Part shown: in pieces, positions 12,366 through 23,934 of the stretch
Layout: each line of letters starts with the position of its first letter
Numbering within the stretch: the first letter of the stretch is position 1
NCBI RefSeq assembly: GCF_950023065.1
Contig: NC_088679.1
Location: 8,680,001 to 8,744,000, forward strand
DNA length: 64,000 nt
Source of the DNA: Planococcus citri
Taxonomy: Eukaryota > Arthropoda > Insecta > Hemiptera > Pseudococcidae
Direction of reading: 5' to 3'
Program-made: the position numbers and the translations under genes
Notes under the pieces: generated by a model
Told to the model about the DNA's origin: nothing
The model's database searches: none
The model's input: the letters and a program-made list of their open reading frames with translations, nothing else

Positions 12366-12960
12366 CCCATTGGGGGAAAATCTGCCCATATGCTGGAAAA
12401 GACCCAAAAACCAGCTGGTTTATTGACATATTCTGAATATACACATAAAAAGTGCTGTTCTGAGGGCTGATTGATGCACCAAAAAAAAATCTGCTGAAAA
12501 ATACGCTACATCAAATATTTGGTAGTGTATTTTTCTTGCATAAGACCATGGTGCTTTCAAATTACGTGGTGTGTTTCTTTGCGCTGGAAGTAACCAACTA
12601 CAAAATACAACATTAACCTGTTTTTTGGCCTATTCTTTTGCGTATTTGCTGAATAACACGTGTAAATGCACTATTTTACGCGAATGTTTTAGCATTGTAT
12701 AGAAATATTTGCATTTATGCCATCACATGCCCCAGTGGTTAGGTAAGTAGAAAAGTTGCTCTCCAACTCAGAGACCTGGGCTCAATCCCCAGCAGAGCCA
12801 ACAAATTTTTCGTTAATATTGGACATTGGCAGCATTTATCATGTAAAAAAATACACACGCTGATTAATGAGCAGAAAAGTATTTGGCAGAAAGTGTTGCA
12901 ATTCCTGCTGTGGTGTTTTTTTTGTCACGTACCATTGGCACATTTTCAGCCAATGGGGGG
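12366..12960. mobile_element. MITE family B copy 1, carrying a tRNA-like segment
   Basis: Left end is near CCATTGGGGGAAAATCTGCC; the right end inverts to CCATTGGCTGAAAATGTGCC. It interrupts the LINE between WLYGVDP and WGLASES. TSD is unclear (perhaps ACC). Internal sequence, including the tRNA-like part and GATTAATGAGCAGAAAA, is shared with 41106-41744. Confidence 0.75.
12732..12797 (+). repeat. tRNA-like segment inside MITE family B
   Basis: An A-box-like AGTGGTTAGGTAAGTAG is at 12734-12750 and a B-box-like GGGCTCAATCCC at 12778-12789. It is degenerate and has no acceptor stem I can pair, so it is a tRNA relic rather than a tRNA gene. Confidence 0.5.
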
Positions 12961-13439
12961 AACCATGGGGTTTGGCTAGTGAATCCAACATCCTGATTAT
13001 CGAAAAATTCCAGAACAAATTTCTAAGAAAACTTATAAACATGCCATGGTATGTGAAGAACAATACAATTCTCAAAGATTTGGAAATACAGAAAGAATTT
13101 CTAACCACAACAATGTACGTATTGGTAAAAAAAATTTTGAACCATGATGAAGAAATATACTGTCTTCACCATTCAAGTACAAATATATTTTGGGATTTTA
13201 AAGTAAAAACGGGTTCTCTGAAATTACATGCATAGGTAATATGTAATTCTGAAAAAAAAATTCACGATATTTCTCTAAGTAGGAATAATGTTAATTCTTT
13301 CAAGAAGATAGGGGGCCTCAGTGCACGTGTCAAAATAAACTTTTTGAGGTACACTTTTCAAGATCCTATTTTTTGGGGATTATGAATCAATCGAGCTATT
13401 GGGAGTGATGAAATTCTAAAAAAAAAATCGTCATGTATG

Positions 13440-13740
13440 AATGAACATCACCCTAGGAGAGAGGTACCTATCTCACCTACCCTCTTTCCAACTGCAAGTC
13501 TATCCTGAGTCAGGAAATCATCGTTTGCGCTTAATCGTTTGCGCTTCCCATTGTTCTCATCAGGAAGCGCAAACGATGTATTTTTTTCAAGATCGTTTGC
13601 GCTTTTTAATATTATAATTTTGTCAGTGTAGCCAGGGTTCCCAAACTTGTTAGTAACATTTAGACATCCTACTGGAAGGTATACACATACAGATTGAAGA
13701 AATCCAAATTGAAACTGCAATTAAAATTCGCGATATCTCG
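13440..13740. repeat. cluster of ATCGTTTGCGCTT boxes
   Basis: The 13-mer occurs forward at 13520-13532, 13534-13546 and 13592-13604 and inverted at 13565-13577. Two of these could pair as a hairpin. No gene is recognised in this interval. Confidence 0.6.
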
Positions 13741-16700
13741 AATGGTAGTTCAAAACAAATGGCATTGTTAAAATTTTGGATATCTTTTTGGAATACCAAG
13801 AAAACTGAATGTCTCGTCTTGAATTCATGAAAAGAGTTGGTTACTTGAATAGGGCTTCTAATATTAAATGATTAAATTTTGTTACCTACGATTAACAACT
13901 TTTTAATCGAATTTTGATTCCTTGTTTTATAACATGTACTCACTTATTTTCATATTTTTAACCAATTTTCTATGTATTTGTTGTACGTTTATTGAAGTTT
14001 TATATTTTTTATCAAATTTTGATTCGCAAAGCCTGATGGGATCAAAATTATTCCACGATGTTCACATCACAGAATATTGGAGTTTAATGTTAAGAACAAA
14101 AAGTCGACGAAGTCAGAATTAATGCAGAAATTATTTTTAATTTTTAGGGCCTGCGGCTCGCTTTTTCTCCCCCCCCCCCACCACCAAAAACAGTCAACTC
14201 AAAATTTAGCAATAGAAAAATAACGAAATGAATAGGTGGAGTTCATCAAATCATTCAAATAGATTATCCAAATCTATCAGAAGTAAGAAACTGCATTGAA
14301 AACATCAGCTGAGACGCTGACTGAGAAAAGAACGAGATTGCACATCGTAATCATCTCTTGTTGTTTTTTCATTGCGGGAGTATCAACAACTCCCATAAAT
14401 ACACGAAGACGCAGCCTGCAGAAGAAGAAGAAAAAAAAGCGGAAATATACGAATTGAAAAAACCATTAAAGTTATACCAGAGATAAATTTATCATCCGGC
14501 GTGTCCGAGATTTATTTAAAATTTTCTCAATGTGTCGCATCGACGACGAAAGAACGAGAAATACGAAAAGGGGAAGAGACTAGAGAGACGAATCTTACAG
14601 TTGACGAGTATAATTCATTCGAACTGGGTGGGGGGGGGGGATAGAGTAACGATGAACGTCGACGCTTAAATGACTTTTTATTTTTTTTATCGCGAAGACG
14701 GAATTGAACGGCTGAATTGATTAAAAGCAACACTCGATTAATTTCGCCTTCATCGCGAGAATATTGAAATGCCAAATTTTAAGCTTGAAAGTACCTACCA
14801 ATTTTGAATGATTTTTTTCGCTTGAATGAAAAAGTTGAGATGGCGATGTTTGCACTATTAATTGTAAAACAAATAATTTGAGAATTGATTCTGGCTCACA
14901 AAAGAATCCAAACCACTAAAAATTGTCTTGGGCTCGCTAGATCGAAAGAGCACGTAAAAATACCCCATCCATCCACAACCTTCCATCATTCCCAAACAAA
15001 AAAGGCGCACGTGCGTTAAAAACTCGTTAAAAAGTCGAGCCCTTTCGCAGGTAAAAAGTCGAAATCACCCAGACCAAGACGTAGTAGGTACCCAATTCGT
15101 ACCACTATACCATCTTATGCTAAAAAATTATTTGAAAAAATACGCTAAAAAGCCACTTAAATCCGTCTGGAACAAGGTTTTCATATAGGGTATGAGGTGC
15201 AGAGTGAGATGGGAAAACCTTCAAAGGCACCTCTTGAAAGAAAATAATATTGATTGATAATTTGGTGAAATAGACGTTAAAGCGTTTCACTTCACCGCGA
15301 AAACGACGTGGCTATACGGATGGCGATGGCGCCCAGCCCCCTGGCCCTATACGCACAATACACATAAGCCAAAACGTATACCATCAACTTATACTACATA
15401 AGTATAAGTATATAAGGCGCAACGTAAGCAATATAAAAAGCTACGAAAAAAAGTCGAAAGTTTGCACATTTCGCAAGAAAAGTTACACGTGTTAAGCAAC
15501 TCGCATTTATACGAGAGGTTCATATTTTTCGTATTTTCTCACGAATGCGCGCAAAAGGGAGAGAGAAAAAAAGCTCCCCTCGTGTCTACCTTTGAGTAGG
15601 TTTTTTTCCCGCAAAACTTTATCCGTCGTATATTTTTTTGCTTTATTCCTATATCAAAAAATATGACAAAATAATTCGTATTACGAGAGAGCTGGCAAAT
15701 ATGCGATGAGACGACGACAACGACGACGACGACGACATGAAAACGTAATTAATCCGATTTACAGATTGCGTACGTATAGAAAATCCATAGGGTGCGCAAC
15801 AAGTACACCCTACCTATACCTATACCGTATATTCGTACATTATTTTATGCGATTTGTATCTGTATTTATTTTTTTCCCCTGTATGTGTACGAGTACAAAA
15901 TGGGGAGGGGGGGTGAAAAAATACACGTATACGAAGCCCCGAAGGTGAACAACGAGTCGAGAACTTGTCTCGTCGTCGTCGTCGTACAACTGTTGAGTAC
16001 ACGAATACGTTAAAACGTCATTACCAAACGGATTGAAAAACTTTGAGTAAAATTTTTTTTTCCGCCTTGGTACGGTTTAAAAATTGCATACACAAGGTAT
16101 CTAAAACCTTTATCGCGAGTATAAAATACGAAACGTATGTATTTTTTTCCAGCGATGTGGGTGGGGGGGGGGGAATCCCTAATCCGAAAACTTACACGTG
16201 TGTTGGTAACATTTGTATAGAGCTTTTGGCGTAACGTGCATGTGCTATAAAAATACAACGAAACTGACTTGACATTTGCGGTTTCTTTTTTTTCACTAAC
16301 TCTATCTCGTTTTCCTTTGTCGAAAGTTCCCCCCCCCCCCATCAAATCGACTGCAAAGCGTAGCGAAGGCCGTTGTTAAAATTCGAATATTCAACTCGAG
16401 GAGAAGTACATACGTAGCAAGACTCGATACTGCGAATCTTTTGCCTCAGAAACGTAACGATAAAAAAAAAGGAAAACAATATGTATTGCCTTTTGATAAA
16501 CGCTGTATTGTAAAACACGTTAAGTAAATAAATTGCTTCGTTGCCTCAGTCTTCCCCTCTCACCTCACTCTCCGTGCAGATTTTCTTTTTACCAGGTATT
16601 TGTAGATGTATGTACCTAGACCTACCTGCGCTACAGAAAACGTTCGATGTTTCGTAATATTTTTCGAGTAGACTAGGGTCGAGATACGCCAAGAAAAATA

Positions 16701-17550
16701 AAGTATACGCCCTCGATGGATTGTATTATGCTGTTGTACACTTCTTATTATAAAAATATTACATGAACTGGAGAAAATTGTGTGTATGTAGGTTATGCCT
16801 GGTGAGGGAAGATTGGTTGCGAGATGGTGGTGCAGCGAGAGATGCGTTGCTTTATTGGGTATCCTTTTTTTGTGCCTTCTTCTTTATTCGTACTAAGTAT
16901 GTAGTGGTTGTGTGTACATACACAACGCCTAACTAAGTTTACAACGATAAATAATGTTAACGATTCTAAAAAGGTAGGTAAAGTTCCTTAAGGGATCGTT
17001 TGAGGTCGAAGTGTATTCTCCCGAGAGATCGAACGTAGGTAAGTATATATAAAGCTGCAATGTCGTGTGGTATCGCGTATCTTTACCTGTTTTTGGCTGC
17101 CCTTAATAGTATTTATAGGTATCCATCTGCAATGTACAGTATACATTATGTTATAGGTACCCTCACGAATAAGGAATATTTTGATTTTTCTGACTTTTCA
17201 AGAAAGTCTGACAGAATGTCAGTCTGGCACAATTTCAGGAATTTGACGTGGTTTTTTCCAAAAGTTTTCAACAGATTGACCAAATGTCGAAATTCAGAAA
17301 GTCATTTTTGAGAATTTGACGTAATTTTAGAAACATTCAAAGGTAGTTGTACCTAGCTACCTACCTATACTGATTACTCAACATATTAGAAAATTATTTA
17401 AATTTTTCTCTCAAATTTTCAAATTTTAGCGTCACACAAACCAGCCAAAGTACATACATAAAAATTACAAATAAATTGATAAAAGTTTCCAATACCTTAC
17501 CTACCAAAGTGTCAAAAATGATCAATAAATTATCAAAAATTATCACTAAT
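13740..17550. other. long unique non-coding stretch
   Basis: I recognise no gene. It contains C/G homopolymers (14169-14179, 14629-14640, 16163-16173, 16329-16340) and a CGA/ACG run at 15713-15736. From 15000 to 17000 it is richer in CpG and GTACGAGTAC-like words. ORFs here, including the arginine-rich one at 15706, follow simple repeats. Confidence 0.4.
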
Positions 17551-17555
17551 ATGGC

Positions 17556-18710
17556 TTTGTAGCGAAAATAGGTACGAGAGAGGCAATTGCCCTGCTGAAA
17601 GTGATCATTCAAAGAGCACTGAATGCAAACAGGGAAATCATTGCTTGCTTCGTCGGTTATTAGAAAGCATTTGATCGTGTCAACCATGAGCGGATGTTGG
17701 AGATCCTGAAGAAATACAATATCGACGACAAAGACCTGCGAATAATCAAGAATCTGTGCTGGGAGCAGAGTGCAAACATCAAGATTGGAAATGAATGTGG
17801 TATAAAGAGGGGCGTGAGACAAGGATGCCCCCTCTCACCTAGGTTATTCAACATGTACGCAGAAGAAATAATGAGAGAAGCGCGAATCGAACACATGGGA
17901 TTCAAGATCAACAGCAAGAGAATAATAAATGAAATAAGTTACGGAGTGATCCTTGCTGGAACAGAAGCGCAGATGTAGAAAATGATCGACCCAATGAACA
18001 GTGCTGAATTAAAATATGAAATGACAATAAACGCAGGTAACAAAAGGAGGCGATAAATAGGTCAAAATCAACATCGGAACTCAAGAAATTGAAAATGTAA
18101 ATCAATTCAGATACCTGGGAGCTGGGAGCGCTGATTAACAACGATGGTAGAGATTATAAAGAAATGAAATCATGGATCCGACTGGCAAAAAGTGCTTTCA
18201 ATAACCTGGCCAATGCGCTGGGAAATCGAAAGATGAGTCTAGGTCTGAGAAAGAGAATTATGAGATGCTACGTATGGACCGTTCTGAAGTATTCCTGTAA
18301 AACATGGACCATGAGTGCAGAATGCAAGAAGAAAGTATCTGCTTTATTTGAGGTATGGTGCTATCGAAGGCTACTATGGATCTCATGGAACGACTTCATT
18401 ACCAACAAGGAAGTATTATCAAGAATAGGAGAGGAGCGGAAAGTTGTAGTAGAAGATATCAAGAACAGAAAGCTAAATTATTTAGCGCATAAAATATAAG
18501 AAAACGGTATTTTCATGCTGGGGGTACAGGGGAAAATTCAAGGAAGAATGACAAGAGGAAGGGAAGGATCAGAGTTGCAAACAACAAACTCACTGGCAAA
18601 CTCCTCCTGTAAGACCCTGAAAGAAACTATCAGATATGCTAGAAACCAGTTAATATAGAAGAAAGTATACGCTATCTCCTATAAAGAAGTGCGACCACAA
18701 CGATCACTTA
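17556..18710 (+). pseudogene. second LINE: degenerate endonuclease-reverse-transcriptase type RT, 5'-truncated
   Basis: Plus-strand pieces read GTREAIALLKVIIQRALN, then CFVGY-stop-KAFDRVNHERM (motif A), then GVRQGCPLSPRLFNMYAEEI (motif B). The region of the YADD box has shrunk to ISYGVILAGTEAQM. After frameshifts it continues at 18164-18499 with LRKRIMRCYVWTVLKYSCKTW, FEVWCYRRLLWISW and EVLSRIGEERK. Motif A has G in place of the catalytic Asp plus an in-frame stop, and both YADD aspartates are deleted, so it is inactive. The 3' end (about 18510-18710, including GTATACGCTATCTCC) is shared with the minus-strand copy at 58852-60190 and with 60945-60985. A minisatellite follows directly. The clade is not assigned. 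Confidence 0.85.
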
Positions 18711-18756
18711 TTCACCAAAAATCACTACCTACTTAAGTAATAATCAACTACAAAAT

Positions 18757-19891
18757 TCTTAGTTGCCATTAGTTTACCAAAAAATTACAAAAGATAATTT
18801 TCAAAAAAAAAAAAAATGCAGTAAAATAATTAGCCATTCTGGCCATTCACCAAAAATTACTAGTAATTGTACGTTTAAAATATCAGCAATTTACAGAAAA
18901 TTATCAGTATTTTACCAAAAAAAACCATCGGTACCTACTAGAGCTGGAAAAGGATACGCTACCTGCTAACCAGTATCTGGTTAAAATACCGGCTAAACCC
19001 GCTAGTGGTTGTATCGGGTTGATTCGGGTATAGATAGTAGCATATAGCGAGCACAACCCGAATGTTTTCGCAATTGGTCTGCGCACGCACCCCAAAATTT
19101 GATAATGCGTAAGTGGGAGGAGTTATGCTTTGACACCTGTCGTTCGTATGTGTGATTGATGTTTGACATGATTGATGACAATGATGATGTCATGCCAGTA
19201 CACCGGCTAGGCATTCAATGCGCTACTAGTTATATCGTGAACCGGTGCGACATTTTTTCAACTCGCTACCCACTACTAGCAAGAAGCAAGAATTTACAAT
19301 ACGGGTACAGTAGTTACCCGCTGTCAGCAAGTACTGTTTTCAGCTCTAGTACCTACCTCCTGAAATTATAAAAATGTTACCAAAAATTAGCAGTCACTTA
19401 CCAAAAATCCCTACCTAGTTATTCTTCAAAAAATATAAGCAAGTGACAGCAAGTCATTTACCCTATATTCAAGTTTTTTAAAAAATTGCTCATAATTTAC
19501 CAAAGATTACTAGTAATTTACCAAAATATTAGTAATATACTGAAAATTACCAGTAGGTAATTTGAAATTGAAATCTACATAATTATGTATTGGAGATAAC
19601 GTTACATGTCAGGTATACTCTTAAGCTATTAACAACACCACTGAAAATGACCAGTAATTCACTGAAAATTATCAGTAGGTAATTAACAGAACATAACCAG
19701 TAATTTACCAAAAATTACCAGTAATTTACCGAAAATTACCAGTAATTTACCAAAAATTACCAGTAATTTACTAAAAATTACCAGTAATTTACCAAAAATT
19801 ACCAGTAATTTACCAAAAATTACCAGTAATTTACCAAAAATTACCAGTAATTTACCAAAAATTACCAGTAATTTACCAAAAATTACCAGTT
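18757..19891. repeat. minisatellite array 1 of TTACCAAAAATTACCAGTAA, split by a hAT MITE
   Basis: Sparse, diverged units lie at 18757-18925 and 19370-19660. From about 19680 to 19891 the 21-bp unit AATTTACCAAAAATTACCAGT is almost perfect. It begins about 50 bp after the LINE 3' end. Related arrays are at 32607-33016 and 60987-61880. Confidence 0.9.
18939..19348. mobile_element. hAT-type MITE, 410 bp, inside minisatellite array 1
   Basis: The ends are TAGAGCTGGAAAA and TTTTCAGCTCTA. A perfect 8-bp duplication GTACCTAC is at 18931-18938 and 19349-19356. Non-coding. Confidence 0.92.
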
Positions 19892-19899
19892 TTTTTTGG

Positions 19900-20618
19900 T
19901 TTAAAAACTAGGTATAAATTACCCAAAAATAAAGTATGGAAAATGAAGCTGAAACGAAGAAATTGACACTAAAACTGAAACTGACAATTACAAACTGTAA
20001 TTAAAAACCAAAAACTGAAACTGAAGAAACAAAACTGAAATTTGTAGTTCATTATTTCTCAAAATTTCCAAAATATTACAAATTTCATGGAAAATTAAGA
20101 GGAACTGAAACTGAGATGTAAAAGGGTAATTTAATATTAATTACAGGTAATCTACCAAATTTCCAAGTTTTTAAAAGTCTGACTCATGAAAAAATCATGT
20201 TGAACATCCTAAGTTTTTCTCAGAAAATCGTTTTAAGAAAAAATATTCATCATACTCTAAAATTTTGTTATGTACTTCATTGTTTTTGGGGAATGCTTAT
20301 TAGGTAGTTTTTTGTAACATTCAATGTTTTGTGACATAAAAAAATTAATTTTTGAAAAAATTGAGGATCCTGTTTACAAAATAGAAGTAAATAAAATCGT
20401 AGGGAATACAATTTTCTGCTAAAAAAATCCCATACGTTTTTCAAAAGGAAGCTATAAATTGAGAGGTTGGTATATTTCACGGAAATATTAAAAAGTTCAA
20501 CGTAGGTAATTGAACGATTCATTTGTGATGATATTTTCAATGAACCTCCCTGTGTGATTCCAGCCTTAGTTATTCACGAAAAACTATAAATACCTAATCA
20601 GTAATTTTTTCAACTTAC
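19900..20618. other. intron-like AT-rich sequence
   Basis: A loose ACTGAAA repeat lies at 19945-20040. Nothing else is recognised. It adjoins the donor site of the exon candidate at 20619. Confidence 0.35.
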
Positions 20619-20700
20619 CTTTTTCCTCATCTGTGTATTCGAAGAAACAAAGCGAATAAATCTTCGCGCAGTCTTTGAACTTCTGGAACACAAATCGAAC
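20619..20700 (-). CDS. candidate internal exon of an unidentified minus-strand gene
   Basis: On the minus strand a long T-rich acceptor (TTGTTTTTTTTTCAG, plus-strand 20701 onward) precedes 82 nt, which are followed by GTAAGTTG (20611-20618). Phase 0 is fully open and reads VRFVFQKFKDCAKIYSLCFF then EYTDEEK, ending in phase 1. Phase 2 is also open; phase 1 meets a TGA near the end. The balanced residue mix and strong splice sites argue for a real exon. I do not recognise the protein. It may belong to the same gene as the exon candidate at 39214-39304, but the phases of the two do not join directly, so at least one exon would lie between them or elsewhere. A splice-site coincidence in non-coding DNA is the alternative. 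Confidence 0.5.
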
Positions 20701-20703
20701 CTG

Positions 20704-22930
20704 AAAAAAAAACAAGCACATTGAAAGTTGGCATCACAACAATTTCTCCATCAGAATCAATGGGAAAGAAGAGAAATTTTGAAAAATATAATTAAAAATT
20801 ATCGCTCGTATTTCAAGAGATTCGTTAACTCAACCATCTTCCGCCAAATTCTCCAATCATTCCAACAAAATTGTATAATGAAATAAACACCCAACTATAC
20901 ACGCAATGCAGTAAACCTCATCAGGAGCAACCCGTACCCCGGAGCCAGAGTAAGATAACCGCATAGCCGAGTAAATACGAAAAATTAAATTCCACATAAA
21001 TACAGGGCGCGTTAAACGGTTAAACCATTAATACATAGTACGATTCGATTTAGCTAGGCAAAGACAGTGGCGCAGGGATGGTGGCTATACCGGAATCCCG
21101 GCGGTTATCTGCGACTATTAACAATTTTCCAGCATCGGTGCCACGGCCACCAAACGGCGAGGGGTCCAGAAAAAAGCTAGCTTGTCTCATATTACGGGGT
21201 TCTAACGCGATAAATAAAAATTACCAATAAAAATCTCCCGAGCTCTCCCGAGCTGAACCGAAAATCGAACCTTTTTTTCCATACTTAGTATAGGTAGATG
21301 TGTGTATAGTGTGTACACATAATGTGTATTTGGTTTGGGAACGCGAACGATGATGGCAAACGTTACGTGATTTAGGATTTATTACACACGGCGAGAAAGC
21401 AGGGAGGAGGCAATAAAGATCGTGAAAAAATGCTTTCATTATTTCATTTTTTTTTTTTGCAACCCCCTGCTTTTTTTACTTCCTGACGTCGTGTTTTATA
21501 AACGTAGGTACATAATTATATTTTGATAATCGTATGTTTCTGCGATCTCTCGTATATAGTTTTGTTCGAACCAATTTAATGGCTATACTTTTGGAGGCAA
21601 TGTTCGTCGTCAAGTTGCATTCCTTCTTCTGCTTGTTGCATTGAAGAACAGTTTACGATACAATAAGTACTAATATTTGTATTTCCCCCCATCTGAAAGG
21701 TCGATAAAGTCGATTCATTTCAATCCATTCGGTAAATTCAAAAAAAAAAAAAAACATAGCTTACAATCGTTTCCAAATTTTTGGATAACAGCCCTCAATC
21801 CCCTTCTCAATTGTACATTTTGAATAATAGATATGTACTTCATTTTACTCAGATAAATTTATTCAATTTTTTCGATCAAATCAGTCAACAAGGTGCTAAT
21901 TTGTGGAAATGATACGTTCTTCGTCCTTCTCTCAATGAACAATATCGATTTCGAAAAATTATACGTGTATTATACATTTCATCTTAGGTGATATCATACG
22001 AGACGCAGAGTGCGACAGTATTACGAGGTCGTAAAAATAAATGCGAACAAGTGCTTATAAAATTTACCGCCGCTTATGGGGTTATAACTACTTAGATTGA
22101 ATATAGGTACGCTATATACCTACATATGAGTACAATACAGACACCACAAACACACATTCATAAATTCCCCTTCGTGTACCTGCGTTACTCGCCTTCTTAT
22201 TTTTCTCCACCATAGAGTGCCGATGAGCCGACGAGTGCACATTATACGAGTACCTACCTACTTATAGTGTTGTATCCTGTGTACGCAGCCAGGATATGGT
22301 ATACATAACAGAAACGAGAAAATGTTGAATTAAATTTGTCGACGGTAACGCGTAAAATTGAATTTTTTTTCGTAATAACACACGTGGGCGTGAGTTGTAT
22401 GATTCTAAAGTACAGCTACCTATTACGTGCAGAAAAGGGAAGACAGAATAGCTAACTCTAAGATACGTTAACGTAAGAGGCTGAGAAACTGGCTTTTCAT
22501 TTAGTATTCTTCTCCTTATACTTTAGTATTTAACCTACCTACAAAGAAACGTCGAGTAAATACGTACAAAGTACGAGTACAAAATGAGACGAATTGAACG
22601 TAGGTAATGAATCGATTGAACAATGAAATTAATTATTTTTAGGCAATCAAAACATAATTTTTTTAAATGGTGAAAGTACGAATCAAAGCTAACTGAAGAT
22701 TCATATTGATCGGAAAAGCTTATCGAAGTGGTTGAAAAATTAATCAAAATTAGTAAAAGCTGATCAGAACTAATAAGGGCAAAAAAACCTCCCCTATATG
22801 CTCTAAACATTCCGCAATTGTACGACAAACAAAACACGTTAGTTAGCATTACGATAGGTCGGTATTGAAGTCAAATTTCAATTCCAATTTTTTCTTCTTT
22901 CTCAGTACCTACCTCATGTCACAATTTTTT
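20704..22930. other. unique CpG-containing block
   Basis: I recognise no gene or repeat. It contains GTACGAGTA and TACCTAC words typical of the non-repetitive blocks of this window. It lies upstream, on the minus strand, of the 20619 exon candidate and is probably intronic. Confidence 0.35.
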
Positions 22931-22938
22931 AAGTTCTA

Positions 22939-23898
22939 CAGGGTGCGGCATCTTTAGGTTATCATTTTGGTAACGCTGCTGTGGTCTCTTCCGCGTGTCC
23001 GAGAAAAAAAATGAATACATGGTTGGAAAGAGGATAAAATGCCATTTTAGAAAAGTTCATTTGATTTCAAAAATTACATCTGCACAATGTTTACCAGTAC
23101 CTTTTACAAAAGTTGTCGTTTTTCAAAACTTTAAAACATTCTCCAAAATTGGTTTGTCAATTGCGGCACATTCAGCACAAGTTCTTTTCTTCAAATCTTC
23201 CAAATCATGAACTTAGGTTAAATATACTTTTTTTCTTAAGACGTCACCATAGAAAAAAGCCACAGGCATTGCGAGATCCGGTGACCTCAGTGGCCAAGGA
23301 ATGGAGCCGTTTTTTGAGATGATTCTGTTCCCAAACATCTTCTCCAAAAGTTGAATTGTCCTTGATCCTTGAACGAGTGCGCGGTGGCTCCATCTGCTCT
23401 TCATAGAAAACAAATATTGTCTACTTCTTATTTTCAACAAGATTTGGCCACCGCACATCCCTGTTCAAGGATCAAGGACAATTCAACTTTTGGAGAAGAT
23501 GTTTGGGAACAGAATCATCTCAAAAAACGGCTCCATTCCTTGGTCACTGAGGTCACCGGATCTCGCAATGCCTGTGGCTTTTTTCTATGGTGACGTCTTA
23601 AGAAAAAAAGTATATTTAACCTAAGTTCATGATTTGGAAGATTTGAAGAAAAGAACTTGTGCTGAATGTGCCGCAATTGACAAACCAATTTTGGAGAATG
23701 TTTTAAAGTTTTGAAAAACGACAACTTTTGTAAAAGGTACTGGTAAACATTGTGCAGATGTAATTTTTAAAATCAAATGAACTTTTCTAAAATGGCATTT
23801 TATCCTCTTTCCAACCATGTATTCATTTTTTTTCTCGGACACGCGGAAGAGACCACAGCAGCGTTACCAAAATGATAACCTAAAGATGCCGCACCCTG
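22939..23898. mobile_element. foldback Tc1/mariner-type element: two 3' halves of a transposase gene in inverted orientation
   Basis: Two arms of about 435 bp (22939-23373 and 23464-23898) are inverted copies with only a few differences; positions pair so that they sum to 46837. Ends are CAGGGTGCGGCATCTTTAGG and its inverse, flanked by TA at 22937-22938 and 23899-23900. Each arm reads outward as the C-terminal part of a DDE transposase: a KMFGNRIIS segment, then WPLRSPDLAMPVAFFYG, LRKKVYLT, and HDLEDLKKRTCAECAAIDKP (the second arm has S for P after W). Only the centre of the element holds the FQQD..TAH part, on the plus strand. Frameshifts and stops remain, so it is non-coding. Such a structure could be transcribed into a long hairpin RNA. 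Confidence 0.9.
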
Positions 23899-23934
23899 TA
23901 AGTTATTCATGATCTACAACTTTTTAGACATGTA

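Larger units (their letters stand above)
9669..13240 (+). pseudogene. jockey-type non-LTR retrotransposon (LINE) reverse transcriptase remnant, split by four insertions
   Basis: Reverse transcriptase pieces appear in order on the plus strand. 9669-9804 gives FIVKYED then AGVPQGIELSPILYLLYTGD. 11029-11093 gives the catalytic-loop region MATFADNTAIT, where FADD has become FADN. 11413-11533 gives LQNNLKAINQWCQTWRIKIN. 12140-12366 gives FNNNE and later LLIYKCLFKPIWLYG. 12961-13235 gives WGLASESNI, FQNKFLRKLINMPWYV and LKDLEIQKEF. This order and these motifs fit the jockey clade from about RT motif 4 to the C-terminal end. The endonuclease and ORF1 are absent. The N for D change in the catalytic motif and a stop near 12266 mark it as dead. 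Intervening DNA belongs to four separate elements listed separately. Clade assignment rests on motif recognition only. Confidence 0.85.

Noticed and set aside
15706..15948. Arginine-rich ORF
   Set aside because: It comes from a CGA/ACG microsatellite, with no domain downstream.
17394..17822. 142-codon minus-strand ORF
   Set aside because: It is antisense to the recognisable LINE reverse transcriptase on the plus strand.
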